A stretch of DNA of 64,000 nt, from positions 688,360 to 752,359 of the forward strand of contig CAJNDS010002512.1 in NCBI GenBank assembly GCA_905221605.1, written 5' to 3'. Position numbers and translations under genes: made by a program. Shown here one piece after another: positions 34,281 through 46,235 of this stretch. A model generated the notes under the pieces. The model had not been told where the DNA came from. It saw nothing but the letters and a program-made list of their open reading frames with translations, and searched no databases. Origin of the DNA: Symbiodinium natans (taxonomy: Eukaryota; Sar; Dinophyceae; Suessiales; Symbiodiniaceae). The number at the start of each line of letters is the position of its first letter. The first letter of the stretch is position 1.

Positions 34281-34728
34281 GTCCTCAGGTGCAGTGAAAG
34301 GTCCAATTGCATGTCACTCTGACCACTTCATATGTCTTGTTTTGGCACAATGACCTGCCGTCCCTGGCTGGGCGAAGTCTGACCTCGCCGAAGCGATGAA
34401 TTCCTCAATCAAGTGCAGATCGTTGTGCTGAATCATTATTGAATAATTATTGCCCTCTCGCCTACGCGCCGCGTGTCGTGAGAAGTCCGAATCGCCGGAT
34501 GGTGCCAGATGCTTCGAGGACTTGACGGGTGATGATTCCAGCCAATGCATGCAGCAAATCGGACACCCCTAGGCCAAAAGCCTAAGCGCTGAACATTACG
34601 AGCTTGAGACGCGGGATGACACGCAGGCGAGGGCACCACGAATGCGAATCCGCGGGATTCTTAGGCTTTGGTGTGCCGCAGGTTGCAGGCCCGGCCCCAG
34701 CCCCTCGTCAAAGCTCGACTAAGCCCTG

Positions 34729-34959
34729 ATGCCTGGGGACAACTGCGCGATGGATGACTCAGAAGTTTGTCCACGGTCTGGGTCTTCCATCGACCAAACT
34801 CCGTCGCAAATGGCCTTCCTAGCCTCTAGGCGTGCCTCGGCGGAAGGCATACTTTGCACCCGTAGTCCAAGGCTCGTCGAGGCTTTTGACAAGCTTCCAC
34901 CAAACTTCCTCCAAGGCCTGGATCCAGCTACTATGACAGACTTCATCCACGGGCCATAA
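34729..34959 (+). CDS. small open frame, possible gene or terminal exon
   Basis: A 76-codon frame from ATG to TAA with balanced composition (MPGDNCAMDDSEV, later LVEAFDKLPPNFLQGLD). No domain is recognised. It could be a 3' exon opened after the AG at 34719. Confidence 0.45.
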   Translation: MPGDNCAMDDSEVCPRSGSSIDQTPSQMAFLASRRASAEGILCTRSPRLVEAFDKLPPNFLQGLDPATMTDFIHGP

Positions 34960-35087
34960 CTCCATTGCCCGCCCCCCCCCCCCCTTCGCCCCGGCATTGT
35001 TCAGGGTCTCCTGCTTCAGGACTCTTCAAAGTCAAGTTGCTAGAGGGAGACATAAGGAGTTTGCCCGGAGCATTTTGCCAGTAAGTC

Positions 35088-35396
35088 AGTAAGTGTTCCT
35101 TCATCCATACCATCTCTGTACCCAAGAAGCCCAACAGGCCTGCGCTCCGCGACCACCAGCTAGTCCGCGGTATCATCCGCCGGCTAAATCGTTTGGAGGC
35201 CGGGATGAGGAATGGAAGGTTGGATGTTTCGATGCAGAAACGCTGGTCGGATCGCGATCAGCGCATGTCGAATGCACACATGATTCATTCCTATGGTGTC
35301 ACTTGTGCTCAGTGGCGTACATCAGATTGGAAGCAGAGGGTAGCCCTGCATGACATGCCATATTCGTGCAGCCGGGGGGGCGGGGGGGGGGGGTGA
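35088..35396 (+). CDS. candidate exon, basic and charged
   Basis: The frame is open from about 35088 to 35396 and reads KKPNRPALRDHQLVRGI, then RLNRLEAGMRNGRL and QKRWSDRDQRMSNAH. It runs into a G-rich patch at its 3' end, so the real exon probably stops earlier. Function unknown. Confidence 0.4.
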   Translation, partial: SKCSFIHTISVPKKPNRPALRDHQLVRGIIRRLNRLEAGMRNGRLDVSMQKRWSDRDQRMSNAHMIHSYGVTCAQWRTSDWKQRVALHDMPYSCSRGGGGGG

Positions 35397-35897
35397 TCAG
35401 GAGCATATCCTTCACTGGCTCACCCAGCGCGGCCTGTGTCTTGGATCCAATAATCCTTGAAAGGTTGGCAGGCTGGATGCAGCAGGTTTAGGGTGTAGGG
35501 TGTGCCGGCACATCAGAGATCCCGGGTTCAAAAAAGGGTTCAGGGTTAAGGGTTACGGGTTGTATTATAGTCGTAGGTCTGGGTTTGCCACCGGTCAAGT
35601 TGCTCAAGGCGTTTCGGTTTACGACAGCAAGATCCCTACCCAAAGCTTTAAGCTTAAACCGTTCTTAAAACCCCCTAGTCCAAGGCCGTTACATCCTGAT
35701 GCATCTGAGTTCTGGGGCTTTCGTCTTGGACGGAGATCTGGGATCCCAAGGAAGTTGTGTTGTCAGTGCAGGCCATTGTGGAGCCTACCCCTAACGCCGA
35801 CTTTGAATAGAGTATAGCAGCATATCGAAATAAAAATGTCTTTGCGGTGTTTCGGTGCAAAAGAACATCTAAGAGCCAAGGGTTTGCTTTGTAAGCC

Positions 35898-36107
35898 ATG
35901 CGTGCTCGCACTTTTGCATCTTTGCTTGATGCCAGAGTCTTTGCGGCTGAGACCACTCGAAGGTCCCAAAGTTACAAGCACGGACCCTTGGAGACAAGGT
36001 GGGTTGCCGACAACTCGCGTCGTCAGAGACCACGCGTGAGCCCTGCAGAAGTACAGAAACTTGCAAAGGAGACCTTCGCAGCTTGGCACAGTCAGTCTAG
36101 TGTCTAG
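35898..36107 (+). CDS. candidate coding frame, unrecognised
   Basis: ATG to TAG, 69 codons (MRARTFASLLDARVF, later SPAEVQKLAKETFAAWH). It lies just upstream of the five-exon model at 36.2-37.6 kb on the same strand and may be part of it. Confidence 0.4.
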   Translation: MRARTFASLLDARVFAAETTRRSQSYKHGPLETRWVADNSRRQRPRVSPAEVQKLAKETFAAWHSQSSV

Positions 36108-36201
36108 AGCGGAACGATTCATATGAGAGGTGTGGTTGCCTTGGGGGTGAACGCTTCATGGCACCAAGTAGTGGTTTTGGTTGTTGAAATGCCCTCCCAA
36201 G

Positions 36202-37601
36202 GTTGGCGAGGAAGAGCTGCATCGTTGGTCGGTGACGGCCTTGAAAGAGGAGTCCACAATGAGCAGAAACGGCGACACTGGGGGTACCGAGCACCGGTGA
36301 GCTCAATCGACGCAAGTTGCAGCCAACATGGGCATTTATTTCGCTTTCAAGAAAGAAGACCTTGTCCCCAGAGCCCTAGGCTTAGTCTTTTGGGTTTTGG
36401 GTTGACCTTCACTCTTAAACCCAGGGCACTGGGCCTTTGTGTGCAGGGATACGTTGCAAAGCAAGAAACTTTAAAGAATCCAAGGCTTCAGTTTCGGAGC
36501 GGCGATGTACCACTTCAGGAGTAGTTTCCTCCAGAATACCCACCGTGTATTCTTATGATCGGAACCAAACAGGCACCCCGAAACCCCCTATACCCTTGAA
36601 CTCGCAAGGCGTGATATGACTCCCGAGGTTGTGGCTAGGGCGGGGATTTTTCAGTCCCTCGACTAGTCGCATATCTTCGGCCTTTACCTGCAACAGAGTT
36701 GTTCAATGTGTTCGTCGTCCCCCTTGTGAAGGCATGGCAAGTGCAGTCAAACAGCGACTCTATTCCCGCACCATGCTGCATGCGATGACCAGGAGCTCAG
36801 GCGCCTTCAGCGCCAAGCAGCGACGTGGCTCCACAGGGCTCTGGAATGTATAGTGCGTGAGAGTGCTGGTGGAAAGGTTTGACCTTGGTACCTGCCACGG
36901 TTGTGCGTGTAACGAGCCGGTTTGAATCAACCGAATTCGCATTGATCTGGTCTTATAAATAATTTCAGGAAACTGAAGGCCCATGGTCTTCCAACGCGTG
37001 AGAATCTTCAACTCTGGTATGCGAGTGGCAAAGCACAAGAGTCATCGAAGAGTGCTTTGAGGACATGCATCTTGGATTTGCGGGTGGCAGCGAGACCAGA
37101 GACGCCTGGGCAAGGAATCCGGTATGGCCGATTAAAATGGTTGGAATACACGGGCCTTGGGTTGGGGGCTCGGGAACCTTCGGGGTATGGTTTGATTTGC
37201 GTTTCGCTTGAAGTCCGCCGGTGGGCCATCTTCAAGGGCACTTTGGCTCCTTCATGATCTGGGTATTCCCACAAAAAGGGTCCCCCTACTATACCCCCAA
37301 GAAAGTATAATCCTTGTATAGGAACCCCAAACCCCCAAAAAGGGTCCCCCTAGCAGGGTGTCCCGAAGTCGCTAGCTTGCTCCCCGAGGTTGTGGGTCCA
37401 GACTCGGTCGGCTTGGGTGCTAGGATTCTAGGAGCTCACAAAAAGGATGTAGAACGGGTTTTTACGATCGCAATAGAATTCTGCTTCCCCGCAGTGAGCA
37501 TCTCCCCTTTCATGACAAGGAAACGCAGCTGCTGCTGAGAAACGGCGCTGGAATCGAGAAAGCTGAGCTAGTTCAAGCTGTTCCTCGACCTTTCAATGAT
37601 C
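36202..37601 (+). CDS. five exons of an unrecognised protein, partial model
   Basis: Exons: 36202-36296 (VGEEELHRWSVTALKEE, donor GTGAGC), 36793-36876 (ELRRLQRQAATWLHRALE), 37026-37121 (RVIEECFEDMHLGFAGG), about 37357 to 37465 or less (CPEVASLLPEVVGPDS) and 37495-37601 (FHDKETQLLLRNGAG). Each has an AG acceptor, mostly AG|G, and a GT donor; two of the donors read GTATGG. The join of the second and third exons is in phase. Other joins need exons or alternative sites that I did not settle. Sequences are charged and helical without a domain I know. The acceptor at 37494 has a strong pyrimidine tract. Confidence 0.5.
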
Positions 37602-38065
37602 GTATGGGTGGGTTGTGCGGTGCAAATACGGCAGGTTTCAGTAGTTTGATCCTGTTCCATCACCACGGTGAAGGTATACTCTTGCTGCTAACAGGATGGA
37701 TCGTCCGGCATCGAAAGTGCTTTCAGTTCCCATGTGGCATATCTGCAGGATTTGATCATCCGGCCCGACGATTTCGTAAAGAGGGGTGTGGCTGCACAAG
37801 CTCGGCTGCTAAACCAGAACCAGCTCCGGCACTAAATCGTCACATGCCCAAGCCCAAAGCCCAAAGCCCGAAGCCCTGCACCGGGCAGATGTGAAAGAAA
37901 CCCTGTGCGGCTGAAACAAGCCGCCACACTCTGATTGCGCAGCGCGGCTGTCAGGTTCTCAAAGCCCGAGGAGGTCGGGGTCTTTTGAGGGATTGAGGGA
38001 TTCTGATTCTCGTGCTGCTCAGGGTTTGTGGTATTTCCACGGGTTCCACAGTGAATCGCCAGAGT
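37602..38065. other. open frame continuing from the previous exon, probably non-coding
   Basis: The frame of the last exon stays open to 37894, but its composition becomes irregular after about 37610, so I treat it as read-through into an intron or 3' flank. Confidence 0.3.
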
Positions 38066-38175
38066 AAAGTGTGTTACGGAAATTGGCGGGTTGTAACGGA
38101 AACTGCCCCCCTGAAAACGACACAGAAACTACGAAAGGGCGTAACGGAAACTGGCTTCGGGGCGTTACAGAAACG

Positions 38176-38686
38176 GCGTCGGGGCGTAACAGAAACTACC
38201 TGCCTAAGCGAGAAACTACAGCCACAGGAAGGATTAGGGTGCCACGGACTAGCTCTGGGGCCACGGTATTCTACGCTGCCGGAAGCTAGCCAGCTCCAAG
38301 CCAAAGCCATGTACCCGGACCCCTTCGCTTGTTGCCGAGAATTCCAAAAGACTCAAGCCTGAAGCGAATAAAACCTAAAAGCCTGAAGTTCCATTCTAAA
38401 CACTGAAGCCTAAACCAAATAAAGCCTAGAAGCCTGAATTTCCATGGGGGGTGGGGGGGGGGAGGGATTCAGATGTTCAGAGTTTGCTGGGCTTCTCTAA
38501 TCGCGCCAAAGCCTCCACCTTGAATGCTTAACAGCTTCTGGAGTCGGGTGAAACTTCGACGGCAGTTTGAGTTCAGCGGGGTTTACAGCAGCAGTGTTGC
38601 TGCGTGACGCGGGATGGTGTAGGCGCCGGCCGACGTCCTACTGCTGCTGAGCCTTCTGAGCAGTTGCAAGTGTTGCTGGTCAAGGT
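38176..38686 (+). repeat. left arm of the inverted repeat
   Basis: Pairs with 38707-39206. Starts GCGTCGGGGCGTAACAG and ends TGCTGGTCAAGGT. Confidence 0.9.
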
Positions 38687-38706
38687 AGGGCTGATGCATC
38701 CAAGCG

Positions 38707-39206
38707 ACCTTGACCAGCAACACTTGCAACTGCTCAGAAGGCTCAGCAGTAGGACGTCGGCCGGCGCCCACACCATCCCGCGTCACGCAGCAACACTGCT
38801 GCTGTAAACCCCGCTGAACTCAAACTGCCGTCGAAGTTTCACCCGACTCCAGAAGCTGTTAAGCATTCAAGGTGGAGGCTTTGGCGCGATTAGAGAAGCC
38901 CAGCAAACTCTGAACATCTGAATCCCTCCCCCCCCCCACCCCCCATGGAAATTCAGGCTTCTAGGCTTTATTTGGTTTAGGCTTCAGTGTTTAGAATGGA
39001 ACTTCAGGCTTTTAGGTTTTATTCGCTTCAGGCTTGAGTCTTTTTGGAATTCTCGGCAACAAGCGAAGGGGTCCGGGTACATGGCTTTGGCTTGGAGCTG
39101 GCTAGCTTCCGGCAGCGTAGAATACCGTGGCCCCAGAGCTAGTCCGTGGCACCCTAATCCCTGTAGTTTCTCGCTTAGGCAGGTAGTTTCTGTTACGCCC
39201 CGACGC
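38707..39206 (-). repeat. right arm of the inverted repeat
   Basis: Reverse complement of 38176-38686 with minor indels. Starts ACCTTGACCAGCA and ends GTTACGCCCCGACGC. Confidence 0.9.
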
Positions 39207-39450
39207 AAGAGCCGTGCCCTTCTGGTGCGCCTTTCCGTAGCCGGTTTTTGTAGGTTTCGGTTTAAGTTTTCCGTGATTTCGGTTACATCTCTTTTTGGTT
39301 TCCGTTGCAGTTTTGCTTGGTTTCCGTTACAGCCGCGCATTGTTTCGACTCGCCGGGCCGTTGTTTCCGTTACATTTTTTTTTGCTTTCCGCTACATTTT
39401 GCCGTTTGTTTCCGTTACAACCTTTTTTAGTTTCCGTTACAGCCGCCACC

Positions 39451-40042
39451 CGAGTCGCCAGCCTTGCTGGGGATTGAGACGTCTTTGCTCAGGTGCTCCA
39501 TGTTTAGGGGTGTCCTGGGCCTACTCCGCAGACTAGACCTTAAACCCAAAAATTCCATGCTCTTCTTGGGTGTTCCCATGCTAGTAGATTGCTCCCATGT
39601 AGAATGTTCGGTGCTTGGAACTTGGAATGCTCAGAATTAGCCCTGGCTTGTGGAGTTGTGAGAGATTGGACCTCAAACTTTGTGAGAGATTAGACCTCAA
39701 CCTTGGGCACCAAATTCCGAACTCCTGGCAAGGTTTGCTGTTTGAAGCACTCAGGTTCAAGGGGGAGTGGCTTGGCATAAGCAAGGTTTGGGCGACTGGG
39801 GTAGAGTAGGTTGAGCCTGAAACAGCCTTGCCAGGCGACTCTGGTGTCAGCTGTGCCGTGCCTGGGCTTGTCCTAGAGTGTCGAGTCTGCTCCGCCCAGG
39901 GACCGTTGCTGTTGCTGGATCCTCTCATGTTCCGTCAAGCCTAGCCCAGAAGGAACTGGAACCTGACTCAGTTGTTGTGTACCCCTCCCATGGCGTGCTG
40001 CCTTCTTCCATTCACAAGAAGGATGTTTGCGTGCTGCGCAAG
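39451..40042. other. upstream part of the RING gene, exons not resolved
   Basis: It should contain the upstream exon carrying the first zinc-binding cysteine of the RING domain, but I could not pick it. A short direct repeat GTGAGAGATTNGACCTCAA occurs twice near 39657-39694. Confidence 0.35.
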
Positions 40043-40339
<297 letters not shown>

Positions 40340-40795
40340 AAGACAAAAAGGCGAAGGGGGCATGGATGCATTGCCTTCAGCAATTGCCTCCTCTTACTTC
40401 TTCGAACCGATCCCGGAGCAAGTTAGGTCAACTAGGCCACCCCCATTCAGACCCCACGCTTTGTTTGTGGGCCCGAGGAATGTATATCTCCCGATTAGAT
40501 TTCAGTTGTGGGTTTTGGTTTCATGAGCCAGGAGGTGGCTTGTGCTCACTTCATGCAGCACACTGGGGCCATGGCTTTGCACCTTTCTCTGCCGTTGTAA
40601 TAAGATGGTTCAGCTCACATGAGGCATGCATTCTGGCTTCGCCGGGGAAGAGGTGCGAGAGTCTGCGCAAACCCCAATCCTACGTGCCCATGCAGGAACC
40701 CTGCTAAGCGACGACGCCCCATTCATGCACTCACCGCAGTTGGAGTCGGAGTGTTCACAATTGGTATGACATTCAAAAACAAAAAACAAACACAG

Positions 40796-40960
40796 AAACA
40801 CACACACACAGAGACACACAGACACACACAGACAGAGACGCTGACACTGACGCTAACACTAGCACTGACACTGACACTGACACTGACTGATGCACGTGCG
40901 CCCGCGCGCCCGCCCGCCCACCCACCCACCCATTCACGCACGCATCCGCAGGCACAGGCA
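40796..40960 (+). repeat. compound microsatellite (ACACAG, GACACT, CGCC/CACC)
   Basis: Three adjoining short arrays: ACACAGAG-type to about 40835, GACACTGACACT-type to about 40885, and CGCCCGCCCACCCACC to about 40935. Confidence 0.88.
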
Positions 40961-41267
40961 AGTGGAGGGCAGGACAGCATCCGAAGTCGTTTTTCTGTGA
41001 AGAGGCCACTTAGGAGGCCACTTAGCTTCTGAGCAAAGTCTAGTTGCGTCTCTTTGATCACAGGCCTAACCCGAGAGGGGACCATCACCTTGGCAAAATG
41101 CTGCAGGCCGTGGTCGTTTCACGCGTCACGCACGTTCCTCAGACCTCGAGGTTCATCCGTCCTGTGGGAGGACACCCTAAGCTGAAAGCCTGGTTCCACA
41201 GGATGTTTTAGGATCAATTGCCAATGCCATCTAAGTCCAAATGGTGTGTATGAATATTGTAGGCAGC

Positions 41268-41567
41268 AGGAGGTATATCCGCATTCTGTCCGAGGCCTTT
41301 GTGTCAGAGCTCCTGTTTGCAGAGTTTGGTGTTGCAAGGAATAAATCGGGATCCTGGGAGGTAGAGGGACTTCTTTGCCAAGAGCCGCGCCAATACTCTC
41401 ATTCCGCAGCCGAGCTTACATTCTCTCAGCATGAACGACTTCCCGAACGTCACAACCGTCGTTTCCCGAACCTGGCAGTGGCAGAGGGCAGGTTTCAGGA
41501 GGAACAGGAGCAAGGTGAAGTGGCCCCTGTGACAGACAACTTAAAGCCTCAAAGCCTGCAAGCTTAA
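41268..41567 (+). CDS. candidate coding frame, unrecognised
   Basis: About 100 open codons ending at TAA, with protein-like pieces (SEAFVSELLFAEFGVA, ERLPERHNRRFPNLAVAEG, QEEQEQGEVAPV). Several internal CAG sites could be acceptors, so the exact exon limits are unknown. Confidence 0.4.
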   Translation, partial: RRYIRILSEAFVSELLFAEFGVARNKSGSWEVEGLLCQEPRQYSHSAAELTFSQHERLPERHNRRFPNLAVAEGRFQEEQEQGEVAPVTDNLKPQSLQA

Positions 41568-42260
41568 CTCGTGGCAGCTGAGGCTGAAACAACCCGAAGC
41601 GACTTCTCAGATGGGGTTCGGCCCACAGATTGTATCTGGAGATCAGCGCATTGATGTGTAGACCTTGTTTCTGAGCAGGGATCTAAGCTTGGAAAGTTGG
41701 CGGGCAACTATATTGTTTTTTCATATTTAAAACCGGACGGCTAGATGTCCTATAGGCAGAAGAGCCAACTTAGCGTGGTCTAGACTTTGAACGTCCCAGG
41801 GAGGAAAGCTTGCTAATTTTGGCCGAGCGCCCTGAGCTCAGTGAAGCTACCTTTTGCTGCAAGACACGGAGGATGGAGAAGCCCAGCCGGATGAGAGGGT
41901 TCAGGTTCCGGCAGGATTTCGGACGACGAGCCCGAGGCCGGCTCCAAACGCTAGGGAAATCTTCTGGGGCTAAAGAATCTGGGAGGATCGCTGAAGGGAC
42001 GCTCATTGTGTTGCCGGCCTCTTTTTCGCTTCGGCTTCCACAGTTCACAAAGTCTTGGACTCCCTGGAACGCTCCTGACAACCCCAACCCTTTGTCTCAA
42101 CCTCTGGTTTCACCGTCTCACTCATGTCATCAACTTCTTTAAGCTCCCTTCCCAACCGGTAAGCCATCCGTAAACCCCAGACTCCAGACCTTTATCCTCA
42201 GCCTCACAGAGCACACACGCGGAACGTCAAAAGCCAGCAGAGCTGTTCTGCCACATTGCC

Positions 42261-45200
42261 ATGTCGGCAGCTGCCGAGGAGCAGATGGCCACTGACCTCA
42301 TTCAGCTCCACCCCGGCTTAGAGTTCAGTGAAGTGCCACCAAAACCCCAGTACTCATGACATGTTATGCTGAGAGCATGAGGCCTCGTTCAAGGGGATTA
42401 ACCCGGGTTAGGCGATCATGCTGCACGGGCTCACTTTTGTTTCAGTCATTTGGTGTATCTACTGTAGGGGGAGCTCTGCAGGACTTGCATTGCATTCATT
42501 AGAAACCTCAATTCTGCGGGCCTGCGTTGTAGCGGGGTCCGTGGTCGAGGGTCTCTAGACTCCAGCCCGAAGTGACCATACTGAACCCCGCAGACAGACC
42601 TTGCGGCACTTGCAGGTTGTGCAAGTGCAGACTCTTGCCGGCACACAGGCCCATGCGCTGTAGGGATCTGACGTTTTAGTCGTTTTGAGCCTTTTGGCAG
42701 GTTTTGTCATGCACTTTTTGGGTATTTGGGGTGATTTGGGGTTTGGGGGCCTTTTGGTGTGTAGAACTGCACTCTGGCCTGGAGAAGTCAGAAGATTTCT
42801 TGCTTCCTGGAGGTGGGCACTGCCTGCTTGCCTTTGGATGCGGCTGTGCGCACCCTCCGGGATGAGATTCAGCGATGGCAGCGCCCCAAAGAGGCACGGG
42901 ACGTCCCTTCCCTCTGGCCTTGGATTGGTCTTGTGCCATACGTTGTGTCACCTGGATTCAAATGTCCTTCGCAAGTGCCATCAATGATAGTGATTTCTGA
43001 GCCACTGCAACCCTCGCAGGGCGCCTACGAAGATCCCGAAATGAAGCTCGCCGGCACCATAAGTTCCCGCAACACGTCGCAGCTTTGTGCGAGGTGTAGG
43101 TCCCAACGCGCTGGATGCACCTTGAAACAGCTGCAGCAAGGTGCAGCGGCTGCCGAACTTGCATGCTTCAACCGCCGACATTTTCCGGAGCGCTTAGACG
43201 TTGCGAAAGTCTCTTCATATGTCTTGTCGTGCCAGATTATTCGGTAAGTACCGGATGATGCCCAGAAGCGCGTACAGGTGACTTCAGCAGTGACTTGCTT
43301 GTAGTGTGCGTCGTGTTGGGGGTTTTGTAAGAGGTTCACGCTGTGCTGGTACCGTGGGTTCTCCACTTTGTAAGAGTCACCTTGTCAGAGTCCCCGGCAC
43401 TGCTCAATTTTTTTAACCAGAGTGAGATTCCCTGCACAGGATATGCAGGACATGTAGCGTAAGTGATTTGGGTATTCTAGGGAAGCTGAAACCGTATGCA
43501 GTAGACCGTATACCCTTACGCAGCCCGGGCAAGTGGCAGACATCAAGCAGTGATCCAGAGAGCAATTTGAAACAGAAGGTGTAGGGTGACCACCCACGGA
43601 CTCAGGAAGCTCTTGACCGGCCGATCGCTGCTGGATGACAGGCCTGCCTTCGGCGGTGCAGTTGCTGCCAAGCTGGGATAGCCTCAACGTACTGCAGGAA
43701 GTGAACTGGCCGGGTGCTGAAGGGGATTGGTATCAAAGCATCAACTTCAGGACCGACAGTTTCCGAACAAAAGGGTATCAAAACAATCAATCGAACAGTT
43801 TCAAGAGGAAGCGGAGACTGTGGGCCGGAAGAGACTCAGAAAGGGAGGAAGGGAAGCAAGGAAGGAGGGCAGGAAGGAAAGTAAGAAAGAAAGAAGCAAG
43901 GAAAGAAGGAAGGAAAGATTTGGAAACGATCATTGGTTTGACGCACCCTCGTTTCATGTCAGGGTCTGCTCCAATCAAGTCCGGGGTGTGGACGAAGCAT
44001 GTGCGTGACATCGCCATGGATGAGGTCAATGCCCTTCTGTCGGGGTTTACCCAAATCTGATCAGGTGGCTGGGCTTCTTCAGAGGAACCCGCAAAAACGA
44101 CCAACCAGCATTACATGTTCTGAGGACCTATGTTCACGGTTTTCGTAGGCTCAGGCTCACGTCCAGCTATTTTCGCATACATGCGACGTGCATCACAACG
44201 AAATGCATAACGCCGTGTCTTGCAGCCACGGCTAGATGCATGCCCCGAAACCTTCAGCCCGGACGCCCCAGTTTCAAAGCACTAGGCACTTTTCGGGCAC
44301 TTGTCGAGCCAGGGGAGGCAGGATTGAAAACAGCATGCAGGTCCTTGATGTGGCACCCGGTGCTGTCCTCTCCGCTCACATCAGAGTCTGTGCACAAGTC
44401 ATCCCCTACTGATGCCAGAATCCAAATCCTCGGAGGCAACCGCTCCGCAGCTACTGTACCTACTCCGGTGAGCCCTTGGCTACTTGGGCTGCTGAGTTTG
44501 TTATTTTCCTTGAGAAATCCAGTCCGAGTAATTGGGTGGCTCGATGCTACCGCAAGTTCGACAGTAACTCAATGTAACTCAATAAAAGGGTTTCCGAGCC
44601 TTGTCCTTAGGCAAGACTTGCGCGCTGGCCTTCATTACATTTTGGGGATCTGTGGAGTTGTTAAGTTGTTGAGATCAAGATTTGTTTGCGTACAAAGTTA
44701 CGAAGTTACAGGACCCTAGGCCCATCCTCATGCCGGTGAACTCTTGTGCGCAGACGGACGCTTACGGTTAGTCGCTCGGTGTGTGCATATGTTTTTTTCA
44801 GCAGATGTGCAGTTGCCCAAGGAATGTTTAAAACCAAAGACTTCCCAATGGCCAAAGTCCTGTCTTTACTCATGCGATACATACAAGAGCTCCTCCAGCC
44901 TCTGGTTCTTTGAGAAATATGTTCCTTTTTTTGTGTTCAGCTTTTCAAGGTGCGACAGAGCGCTAGCCCGGCCGACAAACAGCTGAGACTGTTCGACCCT
45001 GGCGCTGTTTGCCTTATAGATGACCAAGCTAGGTAAGCCTGCAGCATTCTGACCACGTCGCCGGGCTCTCGCGTTCCAGAGTCCCACCTGAACCTGCCCA
45101 GGTCGTGACAGCGGTGAGAGGGAAGACAGTGGACGTCGCTGTGCAGTGTGGCAAGGAGAGGGCTCATATGGGCTCATGGTCATAGATGCTGCATGAGCCA

Positions 45201-46235
45201 TGGGCTTCCCTGCAACGCCTGCAGCCATGAGGTCCGAAGGCCTCGACATTGCATAGTCCCCAGGAGACGCTGCTGATGTCAGTCTCTACGTCGACCACGG
45301 TTGCCATGATCAAGGACACATGAGCCCGACTGCCCGAGCTCCTCGAAAACAAAAACGAGTCGGGACATGCTGGCTGTGGAACATCCGATGCTATTTGCCT
45401 TCATCTGTTCTTATGCAGACATGAGGCCATGTTCTTCAACACAGCGCATGTTACCAGCGAGCTACAAGTGAAGGATCTCTACTTAGTTGCCTAAAGTGGT
45501 GTACCTTTTTTGAGCTACAGCATTGTGAGGTATATACCATGCAGAGCACAAGCAGCACCTCCTGAAACACCGACCTGGAACCAACGAAGCCAACTCAAGC
45601 CTGCGAGACTCCCCGCACATATTCGAGGGGCTACTTGGTTTTGACCTACAACCTGCAACCTGAACTGTGGCTGTGCTTGGCTGAAAACCCTGCCCTCATC
45701 TGGGTGTACCCGGCCAACGGAAGGATCAGATTTGCGACGACCTCGGCTGGGACGTGTCATTGGCGCGGCTGAGCCTGATCTTGCCCCGGCAGGTGGGTAG
45801 AGCCTCAACGGCTTGGGTCATTTTCTTTAGGGGATTGGGGCTACAGGATTAGGACGTCGGGGTGTTGCGTCATGCTGGCCGCGTCAGGGTTTGCTTTTCG
45901 ACGCGCCTGCAGCAGTAGGTTTGTGGGCCCTTCTGTCATTTCTGTACTGGCAGGACGATATAACAGGACGATATAACTGTACGTATCATATCAGCACAGC
46001 CTCTACTTCATGTTGCCGGTCTGTTCTTGTAAATCTTCCTAATGCAGGGCGCTAGGGAGCAGATGGCCTCTTTGAATGCCAACATGTGTCCGAACTCATG
46101 AGCAAGTTCGCCCAGTAAACTCCTGCACATTCACCACGCTCCCCGCAGGTGCTGGTTCTCGAGGACCAGGACCTGTTGCTCTCCTCTGGCTTTGTCCCCG
46201 GGAGCGTGTTCCGGCTCAGCCTGGAAAAGAACTGA
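42261..46235 (+). CDS. reconstructed 11-exon gene, unrecognised protein
   Basis: Proposed exons: 42261-42332, 42813-42893, 43020-43243, 43723-43823, 43963-44044, 44341-44467, 44950-45032, 45112-45178, 45724-45792, 46048-46077 and 46149-46235 (TGA). Joined they give one frame of about 340 aa with all phases matching. Strongest exons: 43020 (GAYEDPEMKLAGTISS, donor GTAAGT), 44950 (LRLFDPGAVCLIDDQ, donor GTAAGC), 45724 (DQICDDLGWDVSLARL, donor GTGGGT) and 46149 (VLVLEDQDLLLSSGFVPG, then SVFRLSLEKN). Weakest: 43723, 45112 and 46048. The last exon resembles the end of a ubiquitin-like fold, but this is weak. The first ATG (42261) opens a helical start, MSAAAEEQMATD. Donors are GT or GC. Function unknown, and the chain could cover two genes. 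Confidence 0.5.
43826..43922 (+). repeat. GGAA / GAAAG purine repeat
   Basis: Nearly pure purine stretch of AAGGAAGG and GAAAGAAAG units inside an intron of the gene model. Confidence 0.85.

Larger units (their letters stand above)
38066..39445. mobile_element. foldback element: long inverted repeat flanked by GTAACGGAAAC motifs
   Basis: Two arms of about 0.5 kb (38176-38686 and 38707-39206) are nearly perfect reverse complements around a 20-base centre (38687-38706). Differences are small: a 9-base insertion and a 3-base insertion in the left arm, a few substitutions and G-run length. Outside the left arm GTAACGGAAACT is repeated on the plus strand (38080-38175). Outside the right arm the reverse complement AGTTTCCGTTAC is repeated at least six times (39285-39445), so the symmetry extends beyond the arms in diverged form. 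No transposase is present. This could be a non-autonomous foldback or MITE-like element, or a recent inverted duplication. Confidence 0.75.

Noticed and set aside
34281-34383. Second exon starting at about 34301 (VQLHVTLTTSYVLFW) directly after the membrane exon
   Set aside because: It would need an intron of only about 20 bases; the frame is probably chance.
37310-39340. Frames rich in NGN, VTET and related pieces around the foldback element
   Set aside because: They are translations of the GTAACGGAAAC repeats and the inverted-repeat arms and mirror each other on both strands.
44866-45249. 127-codon minus-strand frame
   Set aside because: It is antisense to plus exons 44950-45032 and 45112-45178, which have a pyrimidine tract and a GTAAGC donor.
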